Shown: positions 52,001-57,869 of the stretch, piece after piece
Position numbering within the stretch: position 1 is the stretch's first letter
Layout: every line of letters begins with the position of its first letter
Source of the DNA: Dermatemys mawii
Taxonomy: Eukaryota; Chordata; Testudines; Dermatemydidae
DNA length: 64,000 nucleotides
Direction of reading: 5' to 3'
Assembly: GCA_007922305.1 (NCBI GenBank)
Contig: ML677335.1
Span: forward strand, 37,206,642-37,270,641
Made by a program: the position numbers and the translations under genes
Notes under the pieces: model-generated
Seen by the model: the letters and a program-made list of their open reading frames with translations, nothing else
What the model was told of the DNA's origin: nothing
The model's database searches: none

Positions 52001-52658
52001 CCCCTAGGACTCCCTACCCCTTATATAACCCCCAGCCCCCTTATCATACTGCTCAGAGCAGCAGCTCGGACGGAGCAAGACACGCTGCCGTGCAGCCCTG
52101 CCCCCCAAAGCACTGCCCGCACAGGGGAAGGGGAAAGGCGGGGGAGGGAGAGGGACTGGGGGGAGCTCAGGGGCTGGGCAGGATGGTCCCGCGTGCCAGA
52201 TGTGACCTGGAGTTTGCCCACCCATGGACTAAGGAGCTAACCAGATTTTCCTATAATACAGACACAGTAGTACAGCATGATAGACTCAATTAGGCCCACA
52301 CTATTGCCCCATTTAGAACAGAGAATAAATATATTGCTGTGTGGACGTGGCATGTTAGCTGTATGAGCATGTCAGAGTCTGATTCACAAAACACAGTTCT
52401 ATCAGCACCTAAAAAAGAGTTTAATGGGGAAAACTAAACAAAAAAATCCTTCAAGCCCATTATGCTCTAAAAGATTCCATACCTGTGGAAGGTTCTGGCC
52501 ATCCGTACAGCAGACTGGACCGCAAAGGCCTTTGGGTTCCTCTTCCGAGCATCCTCCTCATTTCCAAGTCCTAGATCATTCAGATGACGTTTCCTTTTTT
52601 TATCAGCCTTTGGCCCACTGTGCTTCTTATAGTGCTTCTTCCTGTCTTTTTCCTCCAT
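15915..52658 (-). CDS. BMS1: BMS1 ribosome biogenesis GTPase, complete gene, 22 coding exons (span includes introns)
   Basis: Recognised directly from protein sequence: the translated exons run in order and closely match vertebrate BMS1 as I remember it. BMS1 is a nucleolar GTPase of the U3/SSU processome. It works with RCL1 in early 18S rRNA processing and 40S assembly. Joined coding length is 3915 nt (1304 residues, against about 1280 in human), with all intron phases compatible. Visible parts are: a basic N-terminus (residues 1-59); a P-loop GPPKVGKST at about 89-97; a G4-like THLD at 184-187; an AARP2CN-type region (about 230-320); an acidic low-complexity middle (about 413-720); a conserved DUF663/RIBIOP_C region (about 885-1175); and a Lys/Glu-rich tail ending at TGA 15915-15917. 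The start ATG at 52658 is chosen because it gives the family's MExKDxKKH N-terminus. No frameshift or internal stop was found, so this is an intact gene and not a pseudogene. Exon numbers below count a non-coding exon 1. Confidence 0.97.
16986..17147 (-). CDS. BMS1: BMS1 exon 22, residues 1175-1228
   Basis: Reads [20 protein letters not shown], then ALPFKNKPK and [12 protein letters not shown]. Start of the basic C-terminal tail, likely RNA-binding and nucleolar-targeting by composition. 54 codons, phase 0. Confidence 0.97.
17296..17692. mobile_element. Palindromic non-autonomous element, 'gtcatgga...tccatgac' family
   Basis: Ends are inverted ('ttttgtcatgga' / 'tccatgacaaaat'), enclosing a GC-rich core and internal 'ggaagtcacgcattctgtgac' symmetry. 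Another copy lies at about 50,040-50,712. Confidence 0.65.
18134..18309 (-). CDS. BMS1: BMS1 exon 21, residues 1116-1174
   Basis: Reads [20 protein letters not shown], then [18 protein letters not shown] and [13 protein letters not shown]. It ends the DUF663 region. Acceptor CAG, donor GTATCT. Confidence 0.97.
19298..19445 (-). CDS. BMS1: BMS1 exon 20, residues 1067-1116
   Basis: Reads [20 protein letters not shown], then [20 protein letters not shown] and TFEDKLLIS. The Arg-rich segment belongs to the part of BMS1 proposed to contact the active site in an intramolecular GAP-like manner (literature claim for yeast). Donor GTGAGT. Confidence 0.97.
19529..19826. mobile_element. Short non-autonomous hAT element (298 bp)
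   Basis: Ends 'cgggggtcggcaacctgc' and 'agttgccgacccctg' are inverted repeats. Flanks CTCTACGC and CACTACAC match at 6 of 8 positions, a decayed 8-bp TSD. It lies in BMS1 intron 19, just upstream of exon 20. Confidence 0.8.
20168..20205. repeat. GGGA/GGAG purine-rich microsatellite
   Basis: A run of imperfect GGGA/GGAG units in intron 19; a purine-only strand with G-triplets. Confidence 0.9.
20950..21072 (-). CDS. BMS1: BMS1 exon 19, residues 1026-1066
   Basis: Reads [17 protein letters not shown], then [17 protein letters not shown] and TSFIK. 41 codons, phase 0 on both sides; donor GTATGT. It is separated from exon 18 by a 4-kb intron loaded with transposons. Confidence 0.97.
21680..21948. 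mobile_element. MITE, 'gctagc' family copy 2
   Basis: 'catgtctacacttggagct' at the left, 'agcatgctagctcaacaaga' near the right. Related to 942-1200. It abuts the hAT terminus at 21951. Confidence 0.55.
21951..24060 (-). pseudogene. Decayed hAT transposase gene (SCAND3/ZBED5-like), interrupted by a CR1
   Basis: On the minus strand the frames read YGFI, then (after a CR1 insertion) [20 protein letters not shown] and [11 protein letters not shown], a KKPLPIGE segment, [32 protein letters not shown] and [12 protein letters not shown]. These follow the order of the hAT transposases domesticated as SCAND3/ZBED-type genes: the SMKPSKLxRHLETKH block, the 'LDESTD' catalytic region and the 'DGAPAM' block. 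Many stops and frameshifts make it non-functional. Its 3' end at 21951 begins 'caggggttcccaaaactttt', a hAT terminus; the other end is not clear. It sits inside BMS1 intron 18 on the same strand. Confidence 0.8.
23712..23892 (+). mobile_element. CR1 LINE 3' end nested in the hAT pseudogene
   Basis: The text 'ccagaagctgggaatgggtg', 'gcacctggcactggccactg', 'agacaggatactgggctaaa' and the terminal 'ttctaatgttcttatg' is the CR1 3' end, only about 180 bp long. The hAT reading frame resumes on both sides, so the CR1 inserted after the hAT. Confidence 0.88.
25059..25117 (-). CDS. BMS1: BMS1 exon 18, residues 1006-1025
   Basis: The smallest exon (59 bp), reading [19 protein letters not shown]. The joins to both neighbours are exact in frame. 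Acceptor TAG, donor GTAGGT. Confidence 0.96.
25710..25890 (-). CDS. BMS1: BMS1 exon 17, residues 946-1006
   Basis: Reads [14 protein letters not shown], then [39 protein letters not shown] and GATFWG. Highly conserved core of the C-terminal domain. Donor GTAAGG after a split Gly codon. Confidence 0.98.
26150..26435. mobile_element. MITE, 'tttgtctacactggcac' family
   Basis: 'ttgtctacactggcactttt' at the left, internal 'gtgaaaaaacaccccactga' block, and 'catagacaaagcctta' at the right. Termini are inverted repeats. Confidence 0.8.
26811..26999 (-). CDS. BMS1: BMS1 exon 16, residues 883-945
   Basis: Starts [20 protein letters not shown], continues [18 protein letters not shown] and [19 protein letters not shown]. 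This is the beginning of the conserved C-terminal DUF663/RIBIOP_C region, which packs against the G domain in SSU processome structures (family knowledge). 63 codons, phase 0 at both ends. Confidence 0.97.
27690..27870 (+). mobile_element. Partial hAT-like element
   Basis: 'cagggatctcatactcaaat', 'ggccgcatgaggactagttc' and 'ggcccgagggccgcatcact' match the left part of a turtle hAT-like family. The expected inverted right end is not present. Confidence 0.5.
28239..28405. mobile_element. MITE, 'gcgctg' family, about 167 bp
   Basis: Left 'gcttgtctacactggcactt', internal 'cagcgctg' repeats and 'gtgtgaaaaaatgcccctct', right 'ccagtgaagacatgcccta'. The ends are inverted. It begins about 75 bp inside intron 15. 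Confidence 0.8.
28480..28662 (-). CDS. BMS1: BMS1 exon 15, residues 822-882
   Basis: A charged linker ([20 protein letters not shown]) followed by the strongly conserved [18 protein letters not shown] and [14 protein letters not shown]. Donor GTACAA, acceptor TAG. Confidence 0.97.
28791..29033. mobile_element. Short hAT-like element (243 bp), near-perfect 8-bp TSD
   Basis: Ends CTGTGGTCTTCAAAG and CTTTGAAGAATGCTG are inverted. Flanks TTCTATAC / TTTTATAC match 7 of 8. GC-rich interior with 'ggcgccgccgccg' and 'ggcatttcggcgg'. Confidence 0.8.
29065..29275. mobile_element. MITE, 'acattgatggaaga' family
   Basis: Contains 'cctacattgatggaagactg', 'ctgcatccactgcagtggct' and the terminal 'tcaagtgtagacc'. 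It directly follows the hAT-like element. Confidence 0.65.
30930..31140 (+). mobile_element. CR1 LINE 3' fragment (second CR1 subfamily)
   Basis: 'gacagtggaatagtctctcc', 'agggaacaatcctgtaccag' and terminal 'cctatgattccatga' are CR1 3'-end text of the 'atgattctatga' tail type. Confidence 0.65.
31445..31690. mobile_element. MITE remnant
   Basis: 'gggcctgatctaccctagaa', 'gtgaaaaatccacacctctg' and 'ggtgtaggtaacatctacac' are shared with the other 'tctacac' MITEs; strongly diverged. Confidence 0.55.
32206..32282 (-). CDS. BMS1: BMS1 exon 14, residues 796-821
   Basis: A short 77-bp exon reading [13 protein letters not shown], then HKGKP and AEGDE. The [13 protein letters not shown] motif is diagnostic of the family. 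The exon is too short to stand out as an open frame. Donor GTATGA, acceptor CAG. Confidence 0.94.
33361..33442 (-). CDS. BMS1: BMS1 exon 13, residues 769-796
   Basis: Reads [20 protein letters not shown] and then a KLLKED segment, ending in a split codon before donor GTAGGA. It lies in the region that, in yeast Bms1, is near the RCL1-binding segment (family knowledge, not seen here). Confidence 0.96.
34085..34239 (-). CDS. BMS1: BMS1 exon 12, residues 717-768
   Basis: Reads VAEDADEE, then [15 protein letters not shown] and [18 protein letters not shown]. The donor is the weak GTACTG (poor at +4/+5). The junction to exon 13 ([11 protein letters not shown]) is exactly the family sequence, so the site is believable. 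Confidence 0.95.
35632..35733 (-). CDS. BMS1: BMS1 exon 11, residues 683-717
   Basis: A 34-codon exon reading [20 protein letters not shown] and then [10 protein letters not shown]. This is a conserved helix within the acidic region. Acceptor CAG, donor GTAAAA; phase 1 on both sides. Confidence 0.96.
36406..37214 (-). CDS. BMS1: BMS1 exon 10, large acidic exon, residues 413-683
   Basis: The largest exon (809 bp). It begins [17 protein letters not shown] and then becomes a Glu/Asp/Ser-rich low-complexity region. Within it the segment [12 protein letters not shown] and the end segment [10 protein letters not shown] match family landmarks. The acidic region is probably disordered and is the main source of the length difference from human. 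Donor GTACAT, acceptor CAG. Confidence 0.97.
37733..37800 (-). repeat. Interspersed repeat, 'acaaggtggatgaggtaata' family
   Basis: The reverse complement of the unit also seen at 57,128-57,208 and about 61,798-61,850 (plus strand: 'ggtccaataaaaggtattac'). Family name not known to me; very common in reptile genomes as I recall. Confidence 0.6.
37821..38102. mobile_element. MITE, 'TACTCCT' termini, 282 bp
   Basis: Starts TACTCCTAGGGAAAATTCTG and ends CAGAATTCCAGCAGGAGTA, inverted ends of about 19 bp. AT-rich interior. No clear target duplication. Confidence 0.75.
38104..38405. mobile_element. MITE, 'acacccctga' family
   Basis: Contains 'aatttcacacccctgaacag', 'gatatgtcagcaggagagct', 'gtggattattcacacccgag' and 'ctagtgtagaccagcgctca'. 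Confidence 0.7.
39537..39775. mobile_element. MITE, 'gggtctacact' family
   Basis: Left 'gccctgggtctacactccat', middle 'gccagtgtggacagcactat', and 'atgtagacatgctctaagcc' before a second half. Two adjacent copies or a fold-back arrangement. Confidence 0.65.
39974..40029. repeat. (AAT)n microsatellite
   Basis: About 18 near-perfect AAT units with one interruption, in BMS1 intron 9. Confidence 0.97.
40972..41111 (-). CDS. BMS1: BMS1 exon 9, residues 367-413
   Basis: Reads [16 protein letters not shown], then [20 protein letters not shown]. With the end of exon 8 this makes a short run of glutamates absent from my recollection of the human protein. Only the CAG acceptor at 41113-41112 keeps the frame; the next two AGs would give a stop. 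Confidence 0.93.
41779..41975 (-). CDS. BMS1: BMS1 exon 8, residues 301-366
   Basis: Reads [17 protein letters not shown], then [14 protein letters not shown] and [14 protein letters not shown]. It closes the AARP2CN region. The exon ends phase 0 in a Glu codon with donor GTAAGG. Confidence 0.97.
42627..42748 (-). CDS. BMS1: BMS1 exon 7, residues 260-301
   Basis: Reads [11 protein letters not shown], then [17 protein letters not shown] and KSQIHMLG. This is the core of the AARP2CN domain, a beta-barrel region resembling translation-factor domain 2. The donor is GTAATA and the acceptor TAG. Confidence 0.97.
44429..44571 (-). CDS. BMS1: BMS1 exon 6, residues 213-260
   Basis: Reads [15 protein letters not shown], then [16 protein letters not shown] and [10 protein letters not shown], ending in a split Arg codon. 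It finishes the G domain and enters the AARP2CN region. The donor is GTACGTGG. Confidence 0.97.
44572..45569 (-). other. BMS1 intron 5
   Basis: Contains the pogo/Tigger-like MITE (45098-45399). The remainder is unique AT-rich sequence. Confidence 0.6.
45098..45399. mobile_element. Pogo/Tigger-like MITE, 302 bp, TA target site
   Basis: Starts CAGTAGACTCTCGATTATCC and ends GATAATCAAGAGAGTCTACTG, giving about 25-bp inverted ends with a 2-bp indel. TA flanks both sides (45096-45097, 45400-45401). The 'gattatcc' end sequence is typical of Tc1/mariner-pogo elements. No transposase. Confidence 0.88.
45570..45758 (-). CDS. BMS1: BMS1 exon 5, residues 150-212
   Basis: Encodes [19 protein letters not shown], then the GVLTHLD segment. 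THLD at 184-187 is the G4-like guanine-specificity motif, a TKxD variant typical of BMS1/TSR1. The basic stretch [12 protein letters not shown] follows. The exon is 63 codons, phase 0 on both sides. Confidence 0.97.
46681..46948. mobile_element. MITE, 'aaggccttgtctacac' family
   Basis: Left 'aaggccttgtctacactaaa', right 'agtgcagacaagtccta'. The interior carries 'gtcgatataagctac' and 'aattcaaattgaagtaactt'. Confidence 0.8.
47452..48603 (+). mobile_element. CR1 LINE, 5'-truncated, with reverse transcriptase remnants
   Basis: The left part reads [20 protein letters not shown], which corresponds to RT motif A (xDFxKAFDTV). Later text matches the 'GVPQGSVLGP' and '[14 protein letters not shown]' regions across several frames. 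The 3' part runs 'ggaattggaaaatgtacaga' to 'ccattcttatgttcttatg'. Numerous stops, frameshifts and an A-run (48,172-48,188) show it is inactive. It is in antisense to BMS1, in intron 4. Confidence 0.88.
48938..49017 (-). CDS. BMS1: BMS1 exon 4, residues 123-149
   Basis: A short 80-bp exon reading [15 protein letters not shown] and then [10 protein letters not shown]. It covers the G3 area, where a classical DxxG is replaced by ECGCDIN, as in the family. The donor is GTAAGTA. It is 30 amino acids or fewer, so simple length filters would miss it. Confidence 0.95.
49645..49835 (+). repeat. Two tandem tRNA-like SINE head fragments
   Basis: Each has an A-box-like 'tgtgattaagg' / 'agtggtcaggg' and a B-box-like 'ccaagttcaaga' / 'ccacgttcaatt' about 35-40 bp apart. 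Cloverleaf pairing is poor, so they are SINE remnants, not tRNA genes. Confidence 0.5.
50040..50712. mobile_element. Palindromic non-autonomous element, second copy of the 17,296 family
   Basis: Left 'ggctacgttttagtcacagg' and 'ttgtgacctgtccatgactt'; right 'aaaattgttacaaatttatgac'. GC-rich interior. It is larger than the copy at 17,296-17,692. Confidence 0.6.
51244..51434 (-). CDS. BMS1: BMS1 exon 3, P-loop exon, residues 59-123
   Basis: Encodes a [16 protein letters not shown] segment, six valines forming the first G-domain strand, and the Walker A/G1 motif GPPKVGKST (about 89-97). The G2-like region [11 protein letters not shown] follows. The acceptor AG (51436-51435) and donor GTGAG are both clear. 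Confidence 0.97.
51593..52226. mobile_element. Non-autonomous hAT element with perfect 8-bp TSD GACTAAGG
   Basis: Flanked by GACTAAGG at 51585-51592 and 52227-52234. Ends CAGGGATAGGCAAACTTTTT and GTTTGCCCACCCATG. C-rich interior with diverged 'cccctgactgcccc' units. No transposase. In BMS1 intron 2. Confidence 0.93.
52483..52658 (-). CDS. BMS1: BMS1 exon 2 (first coding exon), residues 1-59
   Basis: The ATG at 52658-52656 opens a lysine-rich N-terminus followed by the conserved [15 protein letters not shown] segment and ends in a split Arg codon. The donor is GTATGG at 52482-52477. The 5'UTR part of the exon reaches an AG acceptor at either 52677 or 52686 (two close AGs); both give the same protein. 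Confidence 0.95.
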
Positions 52659-52677
52659 CTCTTTTCTCAGGGATCAC

Positions 52678-54438
52678 CTGTCACCACTGTCAAATGGATT
52701 GCTTTTGCCAATGATACAAAGCATAGCTGGCATGGGGGAAAAAACTCTTATTATGCAACATACGCAAAAGAGAAACAGCATTATTTAAGGTTTTTTCACC
52801 TAAGACGTAAAAGGCTGAATTTTCCCCTCAGAGGGTCATGCCTATCTAAGGGGAAGAAAACTCAAGCAAGTTCTGACAAATAAAGTTGCCACTTAAATAT
52901 TTCTTTGATGATTGTGGAAGAGGTCCTTGTTCATGGAAGGCTCATGAACTCCACAGAGATCTACGAGTGAGGATAGTATAAATAGATTTTGATTAATTCA
53001 TGCAGTGGGTTGGCCAGCATTAATTTATCATTGAATGTACTGCAATAGCAGCAGTGACTCAAGATTCATTAATTTATATGGAGCAATATTATTCAAGCAG
53101 GTGTGGGCAAAGTGAAGGAAGGTTCCTACATTAATTGAGGGCAGAATTCAGTTAGTGGGAGACCAAGCAGGAAGTGGTGAGACTCAAGGTCTGGGGCAGT
53201 GGAACTCGTGGTTTAGTCTCGGAAGCAGGCTTAGTTCTTGGGCCAAGTGATGTTGGATAAATGTTTCAGATATTCCAGACATGGTTCAAGGGACAAAGTA
53301 TTTTCAGCAGGAAGACTTCAGCTATGGAACTCTTTTCATTATATTGACACTAACTCTAACAGCGTTCAGGTGTAAATGCAGGCCCTATATTGTCAATAAG
53401 TCATCCCCTGAGAAACAGCATCCTACTAAGACAACTGAGGAACAGAAAGCAAATGATTAACACACACAAAGCAAGAAGAACTGTCTGTTAAGGCCAGTGC
53501 TTAGCTACCATGAAAATCCAGGCCTTTGAAAAAAATCCACACAGATTTAATTAAATAACCAGACTCCTAGTCCTGTATATTAACCACAATATCATCAGTG
53601 CCCTATAATCAACATGAATTATGAAGCGTATCAGGAATTAAGATTGCTTTAGCTACTTTAACTCCCTAGATAACATAAAAAGTTTGCAATCACTGGGGTC
53701 CATTAAAGTTAGTTAATTAAACAGCAGTAGTAGCATCTCTCAATCCAGCAATACAACAAATATTTAACTTTATTTGTACATGTGCCTATGTTGAAAAATA
53801 CTGCTGAAAATCTTACTCTTCGTATTGTGATAGTCATTGATAAAATGCACGTTTAACATTTAAGCCCCATTCCCACAACGGGATCTGCAGGGACCCGAGT
53901 CTGCTGGGGTGGCCTGCGATACAAGCCCTATGCCTCTCTGACAGAGGAGGGGGGGAGGGGAAGCACCGACAACAAGGCCCCACGTGGCCCTAAAGTTTCA
54001 CCGAGATCCCTACAGGAACGGGGCTGTCGGGGGGCAGAGGGGAGACCAGATCCCGCCCCCCCCCCGCAGAATCAGCGCGGTGGGTGTAAGCGGGCCCCAC
54101 AGTGGCTCCCCCCGGGCAGGGGAGCTTGGCAAAGGGGGGGGGGGTGTGGCTGGCCAGGGCTGACAGCGGAGGAACTGGCGCCAGAGGCTCGCGACAAGGG
54201 CCCCGCGCCCTGGGGGTTATCGCCACGCGACCCACAACTCAGCCCCCCCGCGCAGCTTCAGGCGGGTTTCTCCACACACGGGGAAAAAGTGAGCGGGCGG
54301 GGGATGGGAGGACACAAAATCCCGGCCCACGGCGTGGACAGGTCCGCATCCCCGCCCCCACAGCCGGGGAGATGAGCCGCTAATTGCCCTGGGAGCGGGG
54401 TCCAGCCTTCCACACAACGGGGCCCCCACTCCACCTAC
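52678..54438 (-). other. BMS1 intron 1
   Basis: From the first coding exon to the CpG island. AT-rich from 52,700 to 53,870 without recognised features, then rising GC. No embedded gene. Confidence 0.5.
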
Positions 54439-54560
54439 CCCCGCCGCTCCGCTGCCTCCAGCGACTCCGCATGGGCGCCGCGACCGGAAGTGCGTCGCAC
54501 CCAACTGCTCCCGCACGGCAACAGCGGCTCGGCGGGCGAGGGGCCGGGTAGTGCTGGGAC
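54439..54560 (-). other. BMS1: Probable non-coding exon 1 of BMS1 (5' end uncertain)
   Basis: A good splice donor (GTAGGTGG on the minus strand, GT at 54437-54438) ends a GC-rich stretch in the CpG island, 1.76 kb upstream of the first coding exon. Human BMS1 also, as I recall, starts with a 5'UTR exon. The transcription start is not determined, so the high coordinate is only a limit. If the start lies above 54472, an upstream ATG at 54472-54470 is included. After splicing it would open a short uORF that stops about 10 nt before the main ATG. Confidence 0.55.
54484..54491 (+). promoter_or_regulatory. ETS-family binding motif CCGGAAGT
   Basis: A perfect CCGGAAGT core lies in the CpG island, 45 bp upstream (in BMS1 orientation) of the predicted exon 1 donor. 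ETS/GABP sites near the start site are common in housekeeping promoters. Function here is inferred from motif and position only. Confidence 0.5.
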
Positions 54561-55011
54561 ACCAGGGCGGGAGCGGAGGAAGACGAGGAACTGACCCCTC
54601 CCCCTCCTCAGTGGCCGGCGGGGCGGGGTGTGATACTGACCATTGACTGCGCTGGGTGGGAACTGGTGCAGCCCTCCCGCACCCCCCCCCCCCAAAATCC
54701 CGCTTGCGACCCGGGACAGCGCCCTCCAACGGCAGCGCCCGGGTATTGGGTGTTTCCCCATCGGCTCCGCCTCTGGCAGCCGGGACCCGCCGCTGGCCCG
54801 TTCCCGCCTGAGGGTCCATCACGGCCGCCCGCAGCCACAGCCGCGGGGGTTGGGAGGCGGCTCCGGAGTCACCCCCCCGTACACGCTGACTGCCGGTTTG
54901 CGTGTCCTGCCGACAGTCCGCCGTCTCGGCTCCCTGGCTGCTGTGTGCGAGGTTCCCAGAGGTGAAACCGCCCCGGCGAGGGAGCCGAGCGCCCAAAGCT
55001 AACGCACAGAC

Positions 55012-55126
55012 AGACACACACACACACACACGTACCAAACACGGACTCGTCCCACACACACACACACACACGCGTACCAAACACGGACTCGTCCCACACA
55101 CACACACGCGTACCAAACACGGACTC
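55012..55126. repeat. Minisatellite, about three units of (AC)n plus 'gtaccaaacacggactcgtcc'
   Basis: Three successive units, each a CA run of variable length followed by GTACCAAACACGGACTCGTC. It sits at the upstream edge of the BMS1 CpG island. The variable CA run suggests length polymorphism. A long minus-strand open frame across it is an artefact of the repeat. Confidence 0.95.
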
Positions 55127-55129
55127 GTC

Positions 55130-57860
55130 CTTGGGGTTGTTTGTTTAGTTTCTCTCCTCTCAAGCACGCTGCTATTGGAACGGGACTGACACCATAAGAA
55201 CACGGGAGCTGGATATTTGCAGACGAAATGTGACTTGTGAATTGACTCATAAAACGGGCACGTGGCACGTCTTGTTCATGTTCTGTTCCGAGACTCAACA
55301 ATTAAGGCCCTCGTGCTGCAAATAATTATGCGCCTGCTTAACTTTATGCAATGTAAATGGTCCCACGGAGATAATCAGGGTTATTCGCGGGGCTGGGCAG
55401 GGGAAGGGCAAGCAGGTGTTTTAAGTCTTCTGGAATGGGACTTCAATTAAGGGCCTTGTAAACAAAATGTATTTTCATGTAAATATGGGCTGAAGATTCC
55501 CAGAGGACATGTATATTACTTTCACAGTGGCTTTTAAATGTGATAGACAGCAGTCAGAAAAGTGATTCTGTAAAAATGGCATGTTTTTCCATATTCTCTC
55601 AGTAAATCTATATCAGAGGCATTGGCAAAAAGTCAAAAGATTTTTCTAGCTAAAAGTGCTGCAGACTCCGTTTTGATTTCGTGATAAAGCTGTCATTTGG
55701 TGTCAGGTGAGAAGGTTGTGCAATCAGTTTAGTTAACAATTTTGTTAAGGATACTTGAAGCATCACTGAACCCAGCTTTCTTCTGCATTCAATTTGCAGG
55801 ACTAACAGGGAAGTCTCACAGAAAAAGTATGGCATATGGTAATGGTGTTTCTCTGTAGTCTGATTATAGCACCATTTTAATCCCACTGTGAAGTGCCATA
55901 TTTTCTATTAAAGTAGAACAAGGAAAAGTGTAAAGCCCCATTTCTCTCCAGCAACATATTATTTATCTGATATGTACAGTACTTCCCTTCCCACTTTTTG
56001 TCTGTCCTGTCTATTTAGGCTTCAATCTGGTAGACATTTGCATGCATGCTTAATTTTTATGGTTCTGAGTAGTCCTATTGAAATAAATGGGAATAAAATT
56101 AAGAACATGTTTGTTTGTGGAATCAAGGCCTTGCTTGTAAGATCTTCAGATACAGCACCCTGCACAATGGGTTCCTGATCTCAGTTGGGGCCACTAGATA
56201 CTAGTGAAATACAAATAAATGAAATAATAATTGGAAGCTTCCCATTTATATCTAGATTCTGCAGACATTTGTATTTGCATGAGTCAACCCCTGAGGAATC
56301 TTTTCTGTGTTTCTGCAAATAAATATAAAAAATCCCCCCCCCCCTTTTTATAAATCTTGCTATGAACATAACTGTATATTGGTTACATTTCCAGGAAGTA
56401 TAGAAAATCTTTTTTATTAATGAAAACCAGCAGGGTTTTTTTAAAACTATACACTGAAATAATTATGCATCAGATAGGGGCAAAATCCAACATACCTTAA
56501 ATACATGATCGCAAAACGTGGCATCTGATTTCAAATGTCTTGGGAGTAATAAGAAATAGTTGTTTATCAGAGATCTGAACCTTCACTCCATACTTAGGCA
56601 AATTTTCTATAGAATTTAATAAGGAATTTGCAAGAGTGGGGGCTGCAGGCTTAGGCCCTGATTTATTAAATGGAGACATCTGTTCTTTGAAGTAGTTTAC
56701 AACAAGAAAATGCAGAAATGGCCTATGCCAAACAATACTGGAAGCAGAGCTGCTAAAAGGGGTTCAGGCCATAAATTTCTTTTCCCTATGATGCTGCTAC
56801 CAGAAGGAGTGACCAAAAGGTTGGTCATGTTCCTCCCTCTCTGGTCCTGCTGCTGAGGTGGGTAGCTTGTGTTAGAGATTACATTGGATAAGGGTCCTCA
56901 AGCTTCCAGTTGGTTTCATTGTGCTCAATGACATTTCTGAGAAGATAAGAATGTATGTTAAAGGTGGAAAATGAGAGACTGTAGCTCAGAGACTTGACAG
57001 CAGGTTACAGAACATTTATCTTTAATTTACTAGTTTGAATCCATGCCAAGTTACCATGTGAACAAAGTTTTTGTTACCAGCTAATTCTTTTTCCATTTAA
57101 AGTCTATGTGAAAAGCCTTATGTGAACTGAAGAAAAGCTCAGTGTGGCTCAAAAGCTTGTCTCTCTGACCAACAGAAATTGGTCCAATAAAAGGTATTAC
57201 CCATCAATCTATGTGAAATGAGTCAGTCTCAATCAAGCTTTCAGCAGCCAAGACATTCACTGCACCAAAACCACCATCACAAATCGGCATCTTTCTTGGC
57301 AGTTGAGGAATCACCCAACCTTATCTTGAGCTACTTCCTGAAGAGTAGAGTTTTGGCACTTTGGTCATACAAACCTGGGGGAAGCTTGTAATGTCATTAC
57401 CTATGCTGCACCTGCTCTGTGAATAATACCAAAAGACTTTGGTCTCCAAAGCGGTAAATGTAATGCCATAAAATCTTCTACAAAGAGACTGTGGAAAGTC
57501 TTTAAAATTACATTATAAAGGAAAGAGTTGGTAGTTAAGATAAATGCAATTTGCAACAAAGGGAGAGGACAAATAATTCACACCAGATTATCAGCTCATT
57601 TGGATAGAGCACTGCAGTGTGCCATGGATGTTTGCTACTAAATGCTTTCTGTGTGGAAAAACATGTATTCTCTTTGGCTTTGAGATATTGCATGCTTGTG
57701 AGAAGTAACCATAATAGACTCTACTTTCATATTTAAACTACAGGACTAACCAATGAGAAGAAAGTAATTCCCCATATACACTATATACACAGAGCACAAA
57801 CCCTTCAGCAGTCACAAAGAGATACTAAATGGGAGCAGTGTGTGCTTCTCCGAGAGAAAA
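55130..57860. other. No recognisable gene; one interspersed repeat
   Basis: Upstream flank of BMS1. 57,128-57,208 ('caccaa'-type 'gaccaacagaaattggtcca') is a copy of the family at 37,733. Nothing else recognised. Confidence 0.45.
57128..57208 (+). repeat. Interspersed repeat, same family as 37,733-37,800
   Basis: Reads 'gctcaaaagcttgtctctct' then 'ccaacagaaattggtccaat' and 'aaaaggtattacc'. A third, partial copy lies at about 61,798-61,850. Confidence 0.65.
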
Positions 57861-57869
57861 AAAGCCAGT

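Larger units (their letters stand above)
53990..55010. promoter_or_regulatory. CpG-rich promoter region of BMS1
   Basis: This is a strongly GC-rich stretch with many CpG dinucleotides, in contrast to the AT-rich surroundings. It lies just upstream of the first coding exon of BMS1. No TATA box stands out, as is usual for housekeeping ribosome-biogenesis genes. The island extends about 500 bp beyond the probable exon 1, which would permit divergent transcription, but I see no convincing gene on the plus strand. Long open frames here are a composition effect. Confidence 0.8.

Noticed and set aside
51611..52240. 209-codon Pro-rich open frame on the plus strand
   Set aside because: It lies inside the hAT element with the GACTAAGG duplication and reflects its C-rich tandem units.
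54217..55203. 328-codon open frame on the minus strand across the CpG island
   Set aside because: Its amino-terminal part is a translation of the CA minisatellite (repeated CVCVCGTSPCL units) and the rest is GC-rich promoter and exon 1 sequence. No family resemblance.
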